Origin: JANQTF01 sp036835375
GTDB taxonomy: Bacteria; Bacteroidota; Bacteroidia; J057
DNA: 25,749 nt
Direction: 5' to 3'
NCBI GenBank assembly: GCA_036835375.1
Contig: DAITMB010000071.1
Span: 1 to 25,749, forward strand
The translations under genes were made by a program, and so were the position numbers. A model generated the notes under the pieces. The model was not told the origin of the DNA and ran no database searches. It saw only the letters and a list, made by a program, of their open reading frames with translations. Below, piece by piece: positions 1 to 8,271 of the stretch (positions within the stretch are counted from its first letter, which is position 1; each line of letters starts with the position of its first letter).

Positions 1-30
1 TTTGCCTTGAGAAACATAGGGGTAAATTTG
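1..30 (+). promoter_or_regulatory. Candidate Bacteroidota-type promoter
   Basis: TTTG at 1-4 is followed after 18 nt by TAAATTTG at 23-30, an exact match to the Bacteroidota -7 element TAnnTTTG. The spacing is slightly shorter than the usual 19-21. If used, it would give the efflux operon a leader of roughly 450 nt, or transcribe the doubtful small frame ending at 197. Part of the element may lie outside the window. The assignment is inferred from pattern only. Confidence 0.3.
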
Positions 31-481
31 CCCTTGCCCTAACAGTTTGGGGAGTTATGCGTACCGCAACCCATTGGATAAATGGTCAAAAGCCTTTGTC
101 AAATTTGCTCAAAGCCAATGTAAGCGCAAACGCAGACCTTAGTCCTCGAATCGTTTCTGTGTTGGACAATTCATTCGCCATGCTTTCTTACCCTTAAGTC
201 ATGACCAAAGCGGTCCCCATGAGCGTGTATTGCCAACGTCAACTTTTTCCATTGCTATGCAAGCGATCTGCTTTTGCAGCTCTCAAAATATCTAAGATCA
301 TCGCCCCTGCATGCCAACACATTTACCTTCTATTGGTTCCAACGAATTCGGCAATATAGTAAACGCACCAAGGAACCAAGCCTTGGGCCTTGTGCTTGCC
401 AACGTTGGGGCTGGTTTTTTTCAAGTTCTCGCTTACCTCTGGCAGGCAATTCGAAGGCCGCTTATCTCCATATTACAACCG
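1..481. other. Upstream region without a convincing gene
   Basis: No recognisable gene is seen before the efflux operon. One forward frame is open from the window edge to a TAA at 195-197, with an in-frame ATG at 57 (46 codons). Its translation resembles no family I know and has ordinary composition. It could be the 3' end of a gene cut by the window edge, but support is weak. A second open stretch begins at 311 and runs in frame into the adaptor gene. It is better explained as leader sequence, because the lipoprotein signal only begins at 482. The region is likely the regulatory leader of the efflux operon. Confidence 0.5.
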
Positions 482-1546
482 ATGATGAGGTTTCACTTGC
501 TCGTACTGCTCCCGATCCTTGGGACCATTCTAATTGGCTGCGCGGGGAAGTCAGCATCTGTGAGTAATAGATCTGCTACGCCACCAGCCCTTTTGGCTGA
601 TTTCGTGGTGGTATCGCCTAGGTCAGTGGCCAATAATATCAGCGTCACCGGAACCCTCCTGCCCGGAGAATCCGCAATGCTAAGTGCTCAGACTTCCGGA
701 TTGGTGAAGCAAATCTATTTCAAAGAAGGCCAGCGGGTGTCAAAAGGGCAACTTTTGGTCAAGCTTGACGACCGCCAGTGGCTCGCCCAACGCCAAAAAC
801 TCGACGCACAGCAGGCCGTGGCGGAAAAGGACCTTGCCAGAAAGCAGCAACTCCTCGCAATCAAAGGAATCAGTCAAGCCGAAGTCGATGACGCCTCTCT
901 GCTCATGTCTTCACTGGATGCCGATAAGCAAGAACTGGATGTGATGATCGATTATTCGGCCATCCGCGCTCCTTTTTCGGGAATAGTGGGTCTCAGAACT
1001 GCGAGTCCTGGTGCTTATCTCGCTGCGGGCTCGCCTGTGACCCGACTCGTGCAGGTGGACCCGCTAAAGCTTGAGTTCAGCGTGCCAGAACAGTATGCCT
1101 CACAAGTCGAAAAGGGACAAGTGCTGAGTTTCACGATCACAGGAAGTGACTCTGTCCTGGAAGGGGAGGTGTATGCCACTGAGCCAGCCATCACAGAATC
1201 TACCCGCGCCCTGCGCGTGAGGGCCTTGGTCCCCAATGCCAAAGGGCGGCTCATGGCAGGTGCATTCGCCCAAATCACCCTGTCGCTTGACAGCATTTCT
1301 GAGGCTTTGTTGGTACCGACCGACGCGGTGGTGCCCCAACTCAATGGCCAAACAGTCTATCGGATTCGGGATGGAAAAATTGAACAAGTGTCCGTGAAAA
1401 CTGGAATCAGGCTATCTCGCCTCCTAGAGATTCAGGAAGGACTCTCGACTGGCGATACTGTCATGGTTTCGGGCCTGCTACAGGCCAAAGTAGGAGTAGC
1501 TGTTCAACCCGGAAAAGAAATCGTCATCGAATCTCTGGACAATTAG
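482..1546 (+). CDS. RND efflux periplasmic adaptor, lipoprotein (MFP/HlyD family)
   Basis: This is the periplasmic adaptor (membrane fusion protein) of a tripartite efflux pump, linking the inner-membrane RND pump to the outer-membrane channel. I chose the start at 482 (ATG, with another ATG at 485) because it opens directly on a lipoprotein signal: a hydrophobic stretch ending in Leu-Ile-Gly-Cys with Cys20 as lipid anchor. An upstream start at 311 would bury that signal. The product is about 354 aa, normal for the family. After the linker come the lipoyl half-motif (SGLVKQIYFKEGQRVSKGQ), a short alpha-hairpin, the second lipoyl half (APFSGIVG) and beta-barrel and membrane-proximal domains. 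The RND gene begins 4 bp after the stop, so the genes are co-transcribed. The substrate cannot be told from sequence. Confidence 0.9.
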   Translation: MMRFHLLVLLPILGTILIGCAGKSASVSNRSATPPALLADFVVVSPRSVANNISVTGTLLPGESAMLSAQTSGLVKQIYFKEGQRVSKGQLLVKLDDRQWLAQRQKLDAQQAVAEKDLARKQQLLAIKGISQAEVDDASLLMSSLDADKQELDVMIDYSAIRAPFSGIVGLRTASPGAYLAAGSPVTRLVQVDPLKLEFSVPEQYASQVEKGQVLSFTITGSDSVLEGEVYATEPAITESTRALRVRALVPNAKGRLMAGAFAQITLSLDSISEALLVPTDAVVPQLNGQTVYRIRDGKIEQVSVKTGIRLSRLLEIQEGLSTGDTVMVSGLLQAKVGVAVQPGKEIVIESLDN

Positions 1547-1550
1547 TGCT

Positions 1551-4500
1551 ATGAATATTTCCTCGCTCAGCATACAACGCCCGGTGTTGGCGATGGTGTT
1601 CGCCATCGTGATCGTCCTTTTTGGCGTGATTGGGTTTAATTATCTCGGCGTGCGAGAATACCCAAGTGTGGATCCGCCGATCGTGACCGTCACGACCAAC
1701 TACACTGGGTCCAGCGCTGATATCATGGAATCGCAGATCACCGAGCCGCTGGAAGAGCAAATCAATAGCGTGAGCGGAATCAAGACCATGAGCTCAATCA
1801 GTGCCGACGGGCGCAGCACCATCAAGGTGGAATTTGATTTGGGCACCGACATGGACAATGCCGCTAACGACATACGCGACAAGGTGTCACAAGCGGTGAG
1901 AAACCTCCCTCCCGACGCAGATCCGCCCATCGTACAAAAAAGCGATGCCGATGCCCAAACGATTTTTTCGCTCACTGTGCAGAGTGAAAAACGCAGCCTC
2001 CTCGAACTTTCCGACATCGGCCTTAACCTCTTCAAGGAGCGTCTCCAAAACGTGGACGGCGTGAGTAGCATCCGGATCTGGGGCGAGAAAAAATTTGCCA
2101 TGCGCCTCGAACTGGACCCCGATCGTCTCGCGGCATTTAACCTCACGCCGCTAGATGTGCGCGATGCCTTGGTTTCTCAAAATGTAGAACTACCGGCAGG
2201 CCGCATTGAGGGCTACCGCACCGAGCTCACCATTCGCACCTTTGGCAGACTTTCTACGGAGGAGGAATTCAATAATATGTTGATCGCCGAGCGGGAAGGC
2301 ACACTGGTTCGGCTCAAGGATGTCGGCAATGCGCGTTTGTCTCCCGAAAACGAGCGCACCCTCCTCCGCGGCAACGGAGGAATCCCCATGATTGGTATCG
2401 CAATTCAGCCGCAGCCCGGCTCCAATTACATTGAGATCGTGGATGAAATCAAGCGCCGTGTTGCCATCATCCAACGAGATCTACCTGCTGATATCAAGCT
2501 GGGTGTGGCGCTCGATGCCACAGACAGCATTCGCAAGGCCATCGAAGAAGTGCAGGAAACCGTGTTTATTTCCTTCGCCCTCGTGGTGCTGGTCATTTTC
2601 TTTTTCTTGAGAAACTGGCGTACCACCCTCATTCCTGTTTTGGCGATTCCCATTTCCTTGATCGGATCTTTCTTTGTGATGTACATGGCCGATTTTTCTA
2701 TCAACATCCTCACCCTGCTGGGCATTGTGCTCGCTACAGGATTGGTGGTGGATGATGCCATTGTGGTGATGGAGAATATCTATGCCAAAGTAGAGCGCGG
2801 GCAGGATCGGGTTCAGGCAGCATTTTCCGGGTCACGCGAAATTTTCTTTGCGGTCATTTCCACCACCATCACGCTGGTGGCCGTGTTTCTTCCGGTGATC
2901 TTTCTGGAGGGAGTCACGGGGAGGCTGTTTCGTGAATTTGGAGTGGTCGTGGTAGGCAGCGTGGTGATATCTTCCTTTGTGAGCTTGAGCCTCACCCCCA
3001 TGATGAGTTCTCGCATTCTAAAAAAAGAACCACCTCGAAGCAGGATCGGAAATCGCATCGGAAAATGGCTAAAGAACCTGGGCGCCGGATATGAGCGCTC
3101 TCTTTATGGGTTCATGAGATACAAGTGGATCTCTTTTGCGATCATCGCGGTGTCTCTGGGCATGGTGCTGGGGATTGGGAGCCAGCTCCAGTCAGAATTA
3201 GCCCCGTTGGAGGACAAGGGCCGACTACGAATTTTCTCTACAGCACCAGAGGGTACCTCCTTTGAAATGATTGATGAATACATTGAGCAAATTGTGGCGC
3301 TGACAGATACCCTCCCTGAAAAGCAGTCGCTTCTCTCGGTAACTTCGCCAGGCTTTGGTTCATCTAACAGCGTGAACAGTGGGTTTGTGCGCCTCACCCT
3401 TGTGCCATCCGCTGAGCGGGAAAAGAGCCAAATGCAGTTGGCCGGAGAACTGAATGCCCAGATGCGAAAGTTTAGCTTTGCCCGCACCTTCGTGTCTCAA
3501 GAGCAGACCATCGAAGTGGGGGGAGGTGGACTGAGCGGACTGCCTGTGCAATTTGTTGTGCAGGCGGCCACCATTGAAGAACTGAAGCCGATCGTTCCCG
3601 AATTTTTGGCCAGGTTGAGTGAAAGCCCGGTGTTTGATGCGGTAGATCTGGATTTGAAGTTTAATAAACCAGAGCTCAAGGTGGAGATCGACCGGAATAA
3701 AGCCCGGGAAATGGGGGTGCAGGTAGATGATATCGCCCAAACCCTCCAGTTGCTCTACAGTGGCCAGCGCTTCGGGTATTTCATCAAAGATGGGAAGCAA
3801 TACTTTGTGATTGGAGAAGCCGCTCGCAGCGCCCGCGATGAGCCTTCCGACCTCACCAACGTCACGCTACGCAATGCTTCGGGCGAGCTGGTGCAGCTCG
3901 ATAACCTCGTGACGATGAGCCTTGAAAGCAGCCCACCCCAGCTCTATCGCTACAATAGATTTGCTTCGGCCACCTTCTCGGGTTCTCCCCAAAGCGGCGT
4001 CACCATTGGCGAAGGCATTGAAGAAATGCGGCGCATTGCCGATGACCTGCTCGACGAGAGCTACTCGACCAGCCTCGCAGGAACTTCCAAAGAATTCGAA
4101 GAAAGCTCCGGTAGCTTGGTTTTTGCCTTTTTGCTCGCTCTCGTACTCGTGTATCTGGCCCTTTCGGCTCAGTTTGAAAGCTTTCGTGACCCCTTCACCA
4201 TCATGATCACCGTGCCATTGGCCATCGGGGGAGCTGTGCTCGCCTTGTGGATGTTTGGACACACCCTCAATATTTTTAGCGAAATCGGCATGATTGTGCT
4301 CGTGGGCATTGTGACCAAAAACGGCATCTTGATCGTGGAATTTGCCAATCAGCGACGTGAGCAAGGACTCAGCATTCACGAAGCTGCCATTGATGCCGCA
4401 GCGCAGCGATTTCGCCCCATTTTGATGACGAGCATGGCCACCATTCTGGGAGCCTTGCCAATTGCGCTCGCACTCGGCGGCGCTTCTACTAGTCGTATCC

Positions 4501-4637
4501 CGATGGGCGTGGCCATCATTGGAGGATTGGTGTTTTCGCTGGTGCTCACCCTCTATGTTATCCCCGTCCTCTACACCGTCATCACTAGCAAAAAGGAGAA
4601 AGTGATGCTCCTAGAAGAAGCCCAAGTATATGCATAA
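1551..4637 (+). CDS. RND-family efflux pump, inner-membrane permease (HAE1/AcrB-like)
   Basis: A proton-driven RND transporter of 1028 aa, the usual size for AcrB/MexB relatives. The first membrane helix starts near residue 10. A large periplasmic porter domain follows, opening with a YPSVDPPIVTV segment typical of the hydrophobe/amphiphile exporters. The central helices carry GLVVDDAIVVMENI, with the proton-relay pair Asp401-Asp402 (AcrB Asp407/408). A second periplasmic loop and the last helices carry GIVTKNGILIVEF, with Lys923 in the place of AcrB Lys940. The proton-relay residues are therefore intact and the pump should work. It sits between its adaptor (4 bp upstream) and a TolC-type channel that overlaps its 3' end by 8 bp. 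The HAE1 class suggests export of drugs, detergents or lipophilic compounds rather than metals, but the substrate is not shown. Confidence 0.95.
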   Translation: MNISSLSIQRPVLAMVFAIVIVLFGVIGFNYLGVREYPSVDPPIVTVTTNYTGSSADIMESQITEPLEEQINSVSGIKTMSSISADGRSTIKVEFDLGTDMDNAANDIRDKVSQAVRNLPPDADPPIVQKSDADAQTIFSLTVQSEKRSLLELSDIGLNLFKERLQNVDGVSSIRIWGEKKFAMRLELDPDRLAAFNLTPLDVRDALVSQNVELPAGRIEGYRTELTIRTFGRLSTEEEFNNMLIAEREGTLVRLKDVGNARLSPENERTLLRGNGGIPMIGIAIQPQPGSNYIEIVDEIKRRVAIIQRDLPADIKLGVALDATDSIRKAIEEVQETVFISFALVVLVIFFFLRNWRTTLIPVLAIPISLIGSFFVMYMADFSINILTLLGIVLATGLVVDDAIVVMENIYAKVERGQDRVQAAFSGSREIFFAVISTTITLVAVFLPVIFLEGVTGRLFREFGVVVVGSVVISSFVSLSLTPMMSSRILKKEPPRSRIGNRIGKWLKNLGAGYERSLYGFMRYKWISFAIIAVSLGMVLGIGSQLQSELAPLEDKGRLRIFSTAPEGTSFEMIDEYIEQIVALTDTLPEKQSLLSVTSPGFGSSNSVNSGFVRLTLVPSAEREKSQMQLAGELNAQMRKFSFARTFVSQEQTIEVGGGGLSGLPVQFVVQAATIEELKPIVPEFLARLSESPVFDAVDLDLKFNKPELKVEIDRNKAREMGVQVDDIAQTLQLLYSGQRFGYFIKDGKQYFVIGEAARSARDEPSDLTNVTLRNASGELVQLDNLVTMSLESSPPQLYRYNRFASATFSGSPQSGVTIGEGIEEMRRIADDLLDESYSTSLAGTSKEFEESSGSLVFAFLLALVLVYLALSAQFESFRDPFTIMITVPLAIGGAVLALWMFGHTLNIFSEIGMIVLVGIVTKNGILIVEFANQRREQGLSIHEAAIDAAAQRFRPILMTSMATILGALPIALALGGASTSRIPMGVAIIGGLVFSLVLTLYVIPVLYTVITSKKEKVMLLEEAQVYA

Positions 4638-5973
4638 CAGATTTTTTGAATTCCCATTTCGGCGCTCCTTCCTGGTGCTCTTGATCTCTTTCGGGTGTTT
4701 CTTCCCCACTGCTTCTGCCCAGTTGTCCCTCAGCTTGTCGGAGCTGGTCGCGCAGGCATTGCAGGAAAACTACCAGATTCAGATCTACCAAAATTTCACC
4801 CGGGCGGCAGAAAACAGCAATACCATCGGCAACGCTGGGATGCTTCCTACGATAGATTTTCTGGCAGAACAAAGGGTTTCTGTCCGCAATTCCCGGCAGC
4901 AATTTTTCAATGGAGACTCGCAGGAGGCCGCCAATGCGCGGAGCAGTGCAACCTCCCTCTCCCTTGATGCGAGCTGGATCGTGTTTGATGGCTTGGCTAT
5001 GTTTGCCCGAAAAGATCAGTTTGAATACCTTTCTGCCTTGAGCAAGGCCGATCTGCGATTTTTTATGGAGCAAACAGTCGCTGATTTAGCTACGGCTTAT
5101 TATCTACTCAAGCAGCAATCTCAGCTCTTGGCTACGTATCGCGAGTCCCTTGAGGTATCGAAAGCGCGCTTGTTATTCGAAGAAAAAGCCTTGGAGGTGG
5201 GGGCTTCCACGTTGCTCGACGTGCAGCAGGCTCGCGTGGATCGCAATACCGATAGCTCGCTTGTCTTGCAACAACAAGTTCAGCTACAAGTAGTGGCTAT
5301 CTCCATCAATCGGCTCATCAATCGGGACCTCACTGCCCCGATTATACCCACGGATAGCATCGTGTTGTCATCCTCCTTTCATCTCCCTTCCCTCATGGAG
5401 AGTGCGTTGGTCAACAATGCAGCCCTCGATCAGCGACAGTTTTCGGAGCTGGTGGCACTCACCCAGACCCAAATCAGCAAGGCTGCGCTCTTGCCCCAGG
5501 TGGAGCTGTATGGTAACTACGCTTTTAATCGCCAGGAAAATCAGGTAGGGTTTCTACAATCCAGCCGGACCCTGGGTCCAGAGGCCGGGGTGCGTGTGAG
5601 ATTCAACCTCTTCTCTGGATATCAGGACCGCATCGCCGCTCAGAATTCCATCATCGCTCTCCAAACAGAAAAATTGTCAACCAAGGCCCTGAGTCAGGAG
5701 GTGGAGGAATCCATTCGGGTAGCTTATCTGCGCTGGCAAAATTGGGTGACACTGCTCAACTTAGAACAAGAAAGCATCACCGCTGCTTCCGAGGCGTTGA
5801 AGATCGCCCAGCAACAATATGAACTCGGAACGCTCACCAACGTGGATTTTCGATTGATCCAACTCAATGCTTTCAACGCCAAATCGCGTTTTCTTGAAGC
5901 GCAACTCGAAGCCAAAATTAGGGAAGTTGAGCTCCTTCGCCTCAGCGGCCGATTGCTGGAAGAGCTGAGATGA
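4630..5973 (+). CDS. TolC-family outer-membrane efflux channel of the RND pump
   Basis: A 447-aa outer-membrane factor that would form the trimeric exit duct of the upstream RND pump. The N-terminus is a signal peptide: a basic start, a hydrophobic core, and an Ala-Ser-Ala cleavage site before Gln31. The rest shows the two repeated long-helix halves of the family. One is VADLATAYYLLKQQ near the middle of the first half. The other ends with EALKIAQQQYELGTLTNVDF, the conserved region before the second helix pair. Its ATG lies inside the last codons of the RND gene (8-bp overlap), so translation is probably coupled. The family also serves type I secretion, but position assigns this copy to the RND system. 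A second TolC-family gene at 12865 belongs to the ABC/HlyD operon. Confidence 0.93.
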   Translation: MHNRFFEFPFRRSFLVLLISFGCFFPTASAQLSLSLSELVAQALQENYQIQIYQNFTRAAENSNTIGNAGMLPTIDFLAEQRVSVRNSRQQFFNGDSQEAANARSSATSLSLDASWIVFDGLAMFARKDQFEYLSALSKADLRFFMEQTVADLATAYYLLKQQSQLLATYRESLEVSKARLLFEEKALEVGASTLLDVQQARVDRNTDSSLVLQQQVQLQVVAISINRLINRDLTAPIIPTDSIVLSSSFHLPSLMESALVNNAALDQRQFSELVALTQTQISKAALLPQVELYGNYAFNRQENQVGFLQSSRTLGPEAGVRVRFNLFSGYQDRIAAQNSIIALQTEKLSTKALSQEVEESIRVAYLRWQNWVTLLNLEQESITAASEALKIAQQQYELGTLTNVDFRLIQLNAFNAKSRFLEAQLEAKIREVELLRLSGRLLEELR

Positions 5974-6094
5974 TTCCCGAGCGCTTCGGCTAAATTCTTT
6001 TCCTATCCTTTGTCGGAGATGCCTTTGTCCCTCCACCCTACCCAATCCAACATTGATTTTCATCCCAGCAAAAGAGAAATTCATTCAAATGCAG

Positions 6095-6102
6095 TAGATT
6101 TG
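6095..6102 (+). promoter_or_regulatory. Candidate -7 element upstream of the TetR-type gene
   Basis: TAGATTTG matches the Bacteroidota -7 consensus TAnnTTTG exactly and lies 41 nt before the GTG start of the regulator. No good -33 TTG is found at the expected 19-21 nt upstream; the nearest is about 40 nt away. The support is therefore one element plus position. The inverted repeat at 6101-6120 overlaps its last two bases, an arrangement expected for autorepression. Confidence 0.35.
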
Positions 6103-6120
6103 CTCTTACTAGTAGGAGTA
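6101..6120. promoter_or_regulatory. 20-bp inverted repeat, candidate TetR-family operator
   Basis: The repeat is TGCTCTTACT followed directly by AGTAGGAGTA. Eight of ten base pairs across the centre are Watson-Crick and the other two are G-T type, with a perfect TACTAGTA core at 6107-6114. Size and symmetry suit a TetR dimer. It overlaps the end of a TAnnTTTG element and lies 23 bp before the regulator's start codon, so binding there would block transcription. I saw no copy in 1-481, so control of the RND operon through the same site is not supported by eye. Confidence 0.4.
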
Positions 6121-6143
6121 CAACCCGCCAAAATATTAGTCTG

Positions 6144-6812
6144 GTGATCCAGATCAGAATCAACGAGCGAATTTTTCTTAAAGACCCCGATAGCTCCAAG
6201 CTCGGGCGGAGCATTGTGGAGACTGCCATTCGCATGATCGACCAAGTAGGATTCGAGCAGCTTACCTTTAAAAAAATAGCAGAGGCCATCGATTCTACTG
6301 AAGCATCTGTGTACCGATATTTTGAAAACAAGCACAAGTTGTTGGTCTATCTCGTCTCGTGGTACTGGAATTGGCTGGAGTACCAATTGGTTTTTAGCAC
6401 CAACAATGTTGCCTCCGCTGAGCAGCGGCTCCGCATTGCCATTCGCGTGATTTCTCAGCCTCACAGTGAGCAGGACCCCCTCGTGCCGTTAGATGCAGCA
6501 GCCCTCCACCGGATTGTGGTAGGGGAGTCACCCAAGGCCTATCTGAGCAAGGAAGTAGATGCCGACAACAGAGATGGCTATTTTCAAAGTTACAAACGGC
6601 TCTGCGGGCGAATTGCAGAAATTGTGCGCGAGATTGATCCTCAATATCCTTATCCTACTTCCTTGGTCTCTACCCTCATTGAGAGCGCACACAATCAGAC
6701 CTTCTTTGCCCAACACCTTCCCCGCCTTACAGAAATCACCAAAGGCAAGGAGTCGGACATTACTGATTTTTTGGTAGATACTGCATTTAGGGTTCTTGGA
6801 AAGCGCAGCTGA
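6144..6812 (+). CDS. TetR/AcrR-family transcriptional regulator
   Basis: A 222-aa one-component repressor-type regulator. The N-terminal DNA-binding domain spans about residues 18-70. It contains a helix-turn-helix with FTFKK-like spacing (FEQLTFKKIAEAIDSTEAS) and the conserved YRYFENKHKLL end of the recognition helix. The C-terminal ligand domain is variable and helical. The start is GTG; the next in-frame Met is too far into the DNA-binding domain, and Bacteroidota relatives begin with a similar INE...L short extension. It lies 170 bp after the RND operon on the same strand, so it may regulate that pump and itself. The palindrome at 6101-6120 is the best candidate site. The ligand is unknown. 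The gene ends convergently with hutI. Confidence 0.9.
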   Translation: MIQIRINERIFLKDPDSSKLGRSIVETAIRMIDQVGFEQLTFKKIAEAIDSTEASVYRYFENKHKLLVYLVSWYWNWLEYQLVFSTNNVASAEQRLRIAIRVISQPHSEQDPLVPLDAAALHRIVVGESPKAYLSKEVDADNRDGYFQSYKRLCGRIAEIVREIDPQYPYPTSLVSTLIESAHNQTFFAQHLPRLTEITKGKESDITDFLVDTAFRVLGKRS

Positions 6813-6885
6813 GCGCGTAAAATGCATGAGCGCATCCTAAGCGAAGCTTTTTGTCAAAGTTTTTGATTGTGAATGCCTCAAGCTG

Positions 6886-8151
6886 TCATGCGCGAAGTTC
6901 TGGTGCTGTGAAAACTTCTTTTCCAGCGATAAACACCCGATCAATGAGCTGACTTGCGTAGGAGTAGGGGATCTCAGCCAGGGAGCGGAGCGGCTTCGTG
7001 ATCAAAAAATCTGCTTCATAGCCAGGCGCGAGCGCACCGATTTGGTGTGATTCCCGCAGAGCAAAAGCCGCGTTCAGTGTGAGGGCTGTGAGCGCCTCTT
7101 CTGGTAACATCCGCAACTGCGTGCAAGCCAAGGACATCACAAAGGGCAAGCTTCCACCCGGAGAAGACCCCGGATTGTAATCCGAAGCGAGCGCCAAGGG
7201 CAGATCTGCTTCTATCAATTCTCGGGCTGGCCCATAAGGAATTCCCAAAAAAAACGCTACCGAAGGCAGTAAGCAGGGCACTGTGTCCGTGCCACGAAGC
7301 ACAGCGATTTCCTCTGGACCACATTCTTCCAGATGATCGACCGAGTAAGCGCCTGCAGCCACGCCAGCTTGCACCCCGCCTGTGCGACCCAATTCGTTGG
7401 CGTGAATCTTGGCTGGGAGACCATGTTGTGCCGCCCTCGCCAAGAGGTAAGCGGTCTCTTCTGGCGTGAAGTAGCCCCGATCACAAAACACATCCATGTA
7501 GTCGGCAAGTCCTTCTGCCACAACGGCAGGCAGCATTCTCTCACACAGAAGATCAATATATCCCCGGCGATCGTGCTGGAAAAGCTGTGGAATGGCATGA
7601 GCGCCCAAAAAGGTCGTTTTTACGCGGAGTGGACCTTCTCGTTGAAGGCGTTTGGCTACCCGAAGCAGTTTCAGCTCTGTGTCTAAGCTGAGGCCATAGC
7701 CACTTTTTATTTCTACAGTGGTAGTCCCTAGTGACAAGATTTCAGTGGCCCTGGCCACCAGTCCTTTGTAAAGCTCCTCCTCGCTCATGGCAGCCGTGTG
7801 GCGCGCCGTGTTGAGAATGCCGCCGCCGCGACGACCAATTTCCTCGTAACTCAAGCCCCGAATTCGATCAACAAATTCCTCTTCCCTTGGCGTAGGAAAG
7901 ACCAAGTGAGTGTGGCTGTCGATCAGTCCCGGTAGCACCAGTCTTCCTTGGCAATCAATGCGCTGGGCTTCGGAATAGTCGTGAGGGCGAAGGGATGTCA
8001 TCGGCCCGATACGTGCCACCTTGCCATGTTCGACAAGTAAAAAAGCATCATCCAAGTAGCTGGGGCGTGCCATCGCCTGACCGCGCAAACACAACTCTGA
8101 AGTTTCCGAAATGGTGTACAAGCGACGAATGGACCCGAGCAGGAGCTGCAT
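6886..8151 (-). CDS. hutI: Imidazolonepropionase
   Basis: Third enzyme of histidine degradation: it hydrolyses 4-imidazolone-5-propionate to N-formimino-L-glutamate in the cytoplasm. At 421 aa it has the full family length. The amidohydrolase metal ligands are all present: the HTH pair His80/His82 (LPGLIDSHTHLVF), His250 (KIHANE) and Asp324 (ASDYNPGSSPGG). The further conserved histidines His185 (GAHA) and His273 (DHLE) are also there. This spacing matches characterised HutI proteins. No hutH, hutU or formiminoglutamate-handling gene is in the window, so it is an isolated hut gene here. The nearest upstream gene on the strand is the MCE protein, 120 bp away, a functionally unrelated neighbour. 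No clear promoter was found in that gap. Confidence 0.96.
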   Translation of the reverse strand: MQLLLGSIRRLYTISETSELCLRGQAMARPSYLDDAFLLVEHGKVARIGPMTSLRPHDYSEAQRIDCQGRLVLPGLIDSHTHLVFPTPREEEFVDRIRGLSYEEIGRRGGGILNTARHTAAMSEEELYKGLVARATEILSLGTTTVEIKSGYGLSLDTELKLLRVAKRLQREGPLRVKTTFLGAHAIPQLFQHDRRGYIDLLCERMLPAVVAEGLADYMDVFCDRGYFTPEETAYLLARAAQHGLPAKIHANELGRTGGVQAGVAAGAYSVDHLEECGPEEIAVLRGTDTVPCLLPSVAFFLGIPYGPARELIEADLPLALASDYNPGSSPGGSLPFVMSLACTQLRMLPEEALTALTLNAAFALRESHQIGALAPGYEADFLITKPLRSLAEIPYSYASQLIDRVFIAGKEVFTAPELRA

Positions 8152-8271
8152 CAGCGAAAGTATAGAAAGGCGGGGAAAATGATAAAGTCAACATGGGGAG
8201 GATCAAGACGGCGGCCCCAAGCCCGAATGGTCTCGTTCCTATTGCTCTCACATGTGCCTGGCCTGGAGAGG

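Noticed and set aside
3..197. Forward open frame running from the window edge to a TAA at 195
   Set aside because: It has only 64 codons with no recognisable motif. It could be the end of a gene cut by the window, but the evidence is too thin for a gene call.
311..481. Upstream extension of the RND adaptor to an ATG at 311
   Set aside because: It would put 57 residues in front of a clear lipoprotein signal peptide, so the start at 482 is preferred.
5976..6000. Possible hairpin (CCGA-GCGCT-TCGG) after the first TolC gene as a terminator
   Set aside because: The stem has only four solid pairs and the following sequence is not a proper T-run.
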